Under the pieces are notes generated by a model. That model saw only the letters and a program-made list of their open reading frames with translations, did no database searches and was not told the DNA's origin. From the NCBI GenBank assembly GCA_018061685.1, contig JAGOTR010000005.1:1-40207 (forward strand): a stretch of DNA of 40,207 nt. Reading direction: 5' to 3'. Within the stretch, counting starts at the first letter, position 1, and every line of letters starts with the position of its first letter. Both the position numbers and the translations under genes were made by a program. Shown piece after piece: positions 39,768 to 40,207 of this stretch. Origin of the DNA: Candidatus Magasanikiibacteriota bacterium. GTDB taxonomy: Bacteria; Patescibacteriota; Patescibacteriia; Magasanikbacterales; UBA922.

Positions 39768-40207
39768 CTATACTAATACAACAAGAATAATGATACCCAT
39801 GATGACACGATACACCGCAAAAGGCAAGAATCCTCGTGTTTGAATTACTTTGAGTAATAGACTAATGGCAAAAAAACCACTGATGGCGGCTGTGATCGCT
39901 CCTACCGCTAATACTGAAAAAGAAAGTTCTCCTACTCCAACAGTCAGTAATTCTTTTATTTTGACTAAGGCAGCTAAAAAAATAATGGGAATGCTCATAA
40001 GAAAAGAAAATTCTGCGGCAGCGGTTTTTGATACCCCACCAAATAATCCTGCACTGATGGTGATGCCAGAGCGACTCGTACCGGGTATAAGTGCCATTGC
40101 TTGGGCTAGCGACATGAATATCACTTGTTTCAAACTCAAATGATTTAGATCAGAAGTCTGTATTCCTTTTTTTTCCTGCCGTTTTGCATGCCAATCCGCC
40201 AAGCCCA
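39768..40207 (-). CDS. uppP: Undecaprenyl-diphosphatase (UppP/BacA), C-terminal part
   Basis: Partial gene; the frame stays open to the window end, so the N-terminus is outside. The visible 144+ residues have about four membrane helices and the family's catalytic stretch ALIPGTSRSGITISAGLFGGVSKTAAAEFSFLMSIP, containing the phosphatase Ser/Arg residues. It recycles undecaprenyl diphosphate to the monophosphate carrier used in wall and polysaccharide synthesis. The apparent TTG at 40202 is inside the gene and is not the start. Confidence 0.95.
   Translation of the reverse strand, partial: GLADWHAKRQEKKGIQTSDLNHLSLKQVIFMSLAQAMALIPGTSRSGITISAGLFGGVSKTAAAEFSFLMSIPIIFLAALVKIKELLTVGVGELSFSVLAVGAITAAISGFFAISLLLKVIQTRGFLPFAVYRVIMGIIILVVLV

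Noticed and set aside
1-40207. CRISPR array, transposase, integrase or prophage genes
   Set aside because: No regularly spaced repeat-spacer pattern, no cas or recombinase motifs, and no phage structural genes. The repeats seen are palindromes and inverted repeats.
1-40207. Recoded TGA (Gly or Trp) as in some Patescibacteria
   Set aside because: Genes end properly at TGA (for example proS, cca and the 97-residue gene). No conserved Gly or Trp position is encoded by TGA.

Overview
This window reads as a chromosomal segment from a small-genome bacterium, most likely a member of the Candidate Phyla Radiation (Patescibacteria, Parcubacteria-like). That placement is inference. It rests on minimal or rearranged versions of universal genes, many single-pass membrane-anchored proteins, AT-rich coding sequence with weak ribosome binding sites, a dimeric-type glycyl-tRNA synthetase, and dispersed palindromes of the CCTGCCGGCAGG type. 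TGA is used as a stop and TGG encodes Trp, so the code is standard. No rRNA, CRISPR array, transposase or phage gene is visible. Both tRNA genes lack a templated CCA tail, and a CCA-adding enzyme is encoded in the window.

Layout. 1-6405 (+): end of a DciA/DUF721-like gene, a small membrane protein, proS, then the cell-shape operon mreB-mreC-mreD-mrdA. 6406-7678: a small accessory patch with an AT-rich orphan gene and a hicB-hicA toxin-antitoxin pair under a promoter with a perfect inverted repeat. 7679-18651 (+): greA, then a tightly packed run of nine genes: lysS (fused to a DUF2000 domain), a RibL-like nucleotidyltransferase, an RdgB-Nudix fusion, serS, an alpha/beta hydrolase, a membrane-anchored Mur ligase, a DegT aminotransferase, a FemAB-like aminoacyltransferase and ftsQ. 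18652-19777: a gene-free 1.1 kb with candidate structured RNA, direct repeats and terminators. 19778-27833 (mostly -): dsbA-like, M23 peptidase, bcp (+), tRNA-Tyr, an S23-type four-helix protein, tRNA-Thr, TPR protein, tpiA, M16 peptidase, glyS. 28024-28317 (+): an unrecognised 97-residue, GC-richer gene. 28421-36623 (-): dtd, frr, a BNR/sortilin-like lipoprotein, holB, a glycosyltransferase, riboflavin synthase, a stand-alone riboflavin kinase, ctpA and murA. 36749-38062 (+): PEGA-domain membrane protein. 38319-40207 (-): cca and the end of uppP.

How it fits together. Two themes dominate: tRNA charging and quality control (proS, lysS, serS, glyS, dtd, cca, two tRNAs, frr, rdgB), and the wall-making envelope (murA, Mur ligase, FemAB-like, mrdA, mreBCD, ftsQ, uppP, M23, ctpA). 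FMN/FAD synthesis appears split between a stand-alone flavokinase beside riboflavin synthase and a separate archaeal-type nucleotidyltransferase 23 kb away.

The least ordinary items are the LysRS-DUF2000 and RdgB-Nudix fusions, the membrane Mur ligase cluster, the 97-residue orphan with its own divergent promoter, two related long inverted repeats built from octamers, and the S23 gene between tRNAs flanked by inverted AT-rich repeats. All assignments come from reading motifs by eye. No database search or folding program was run.
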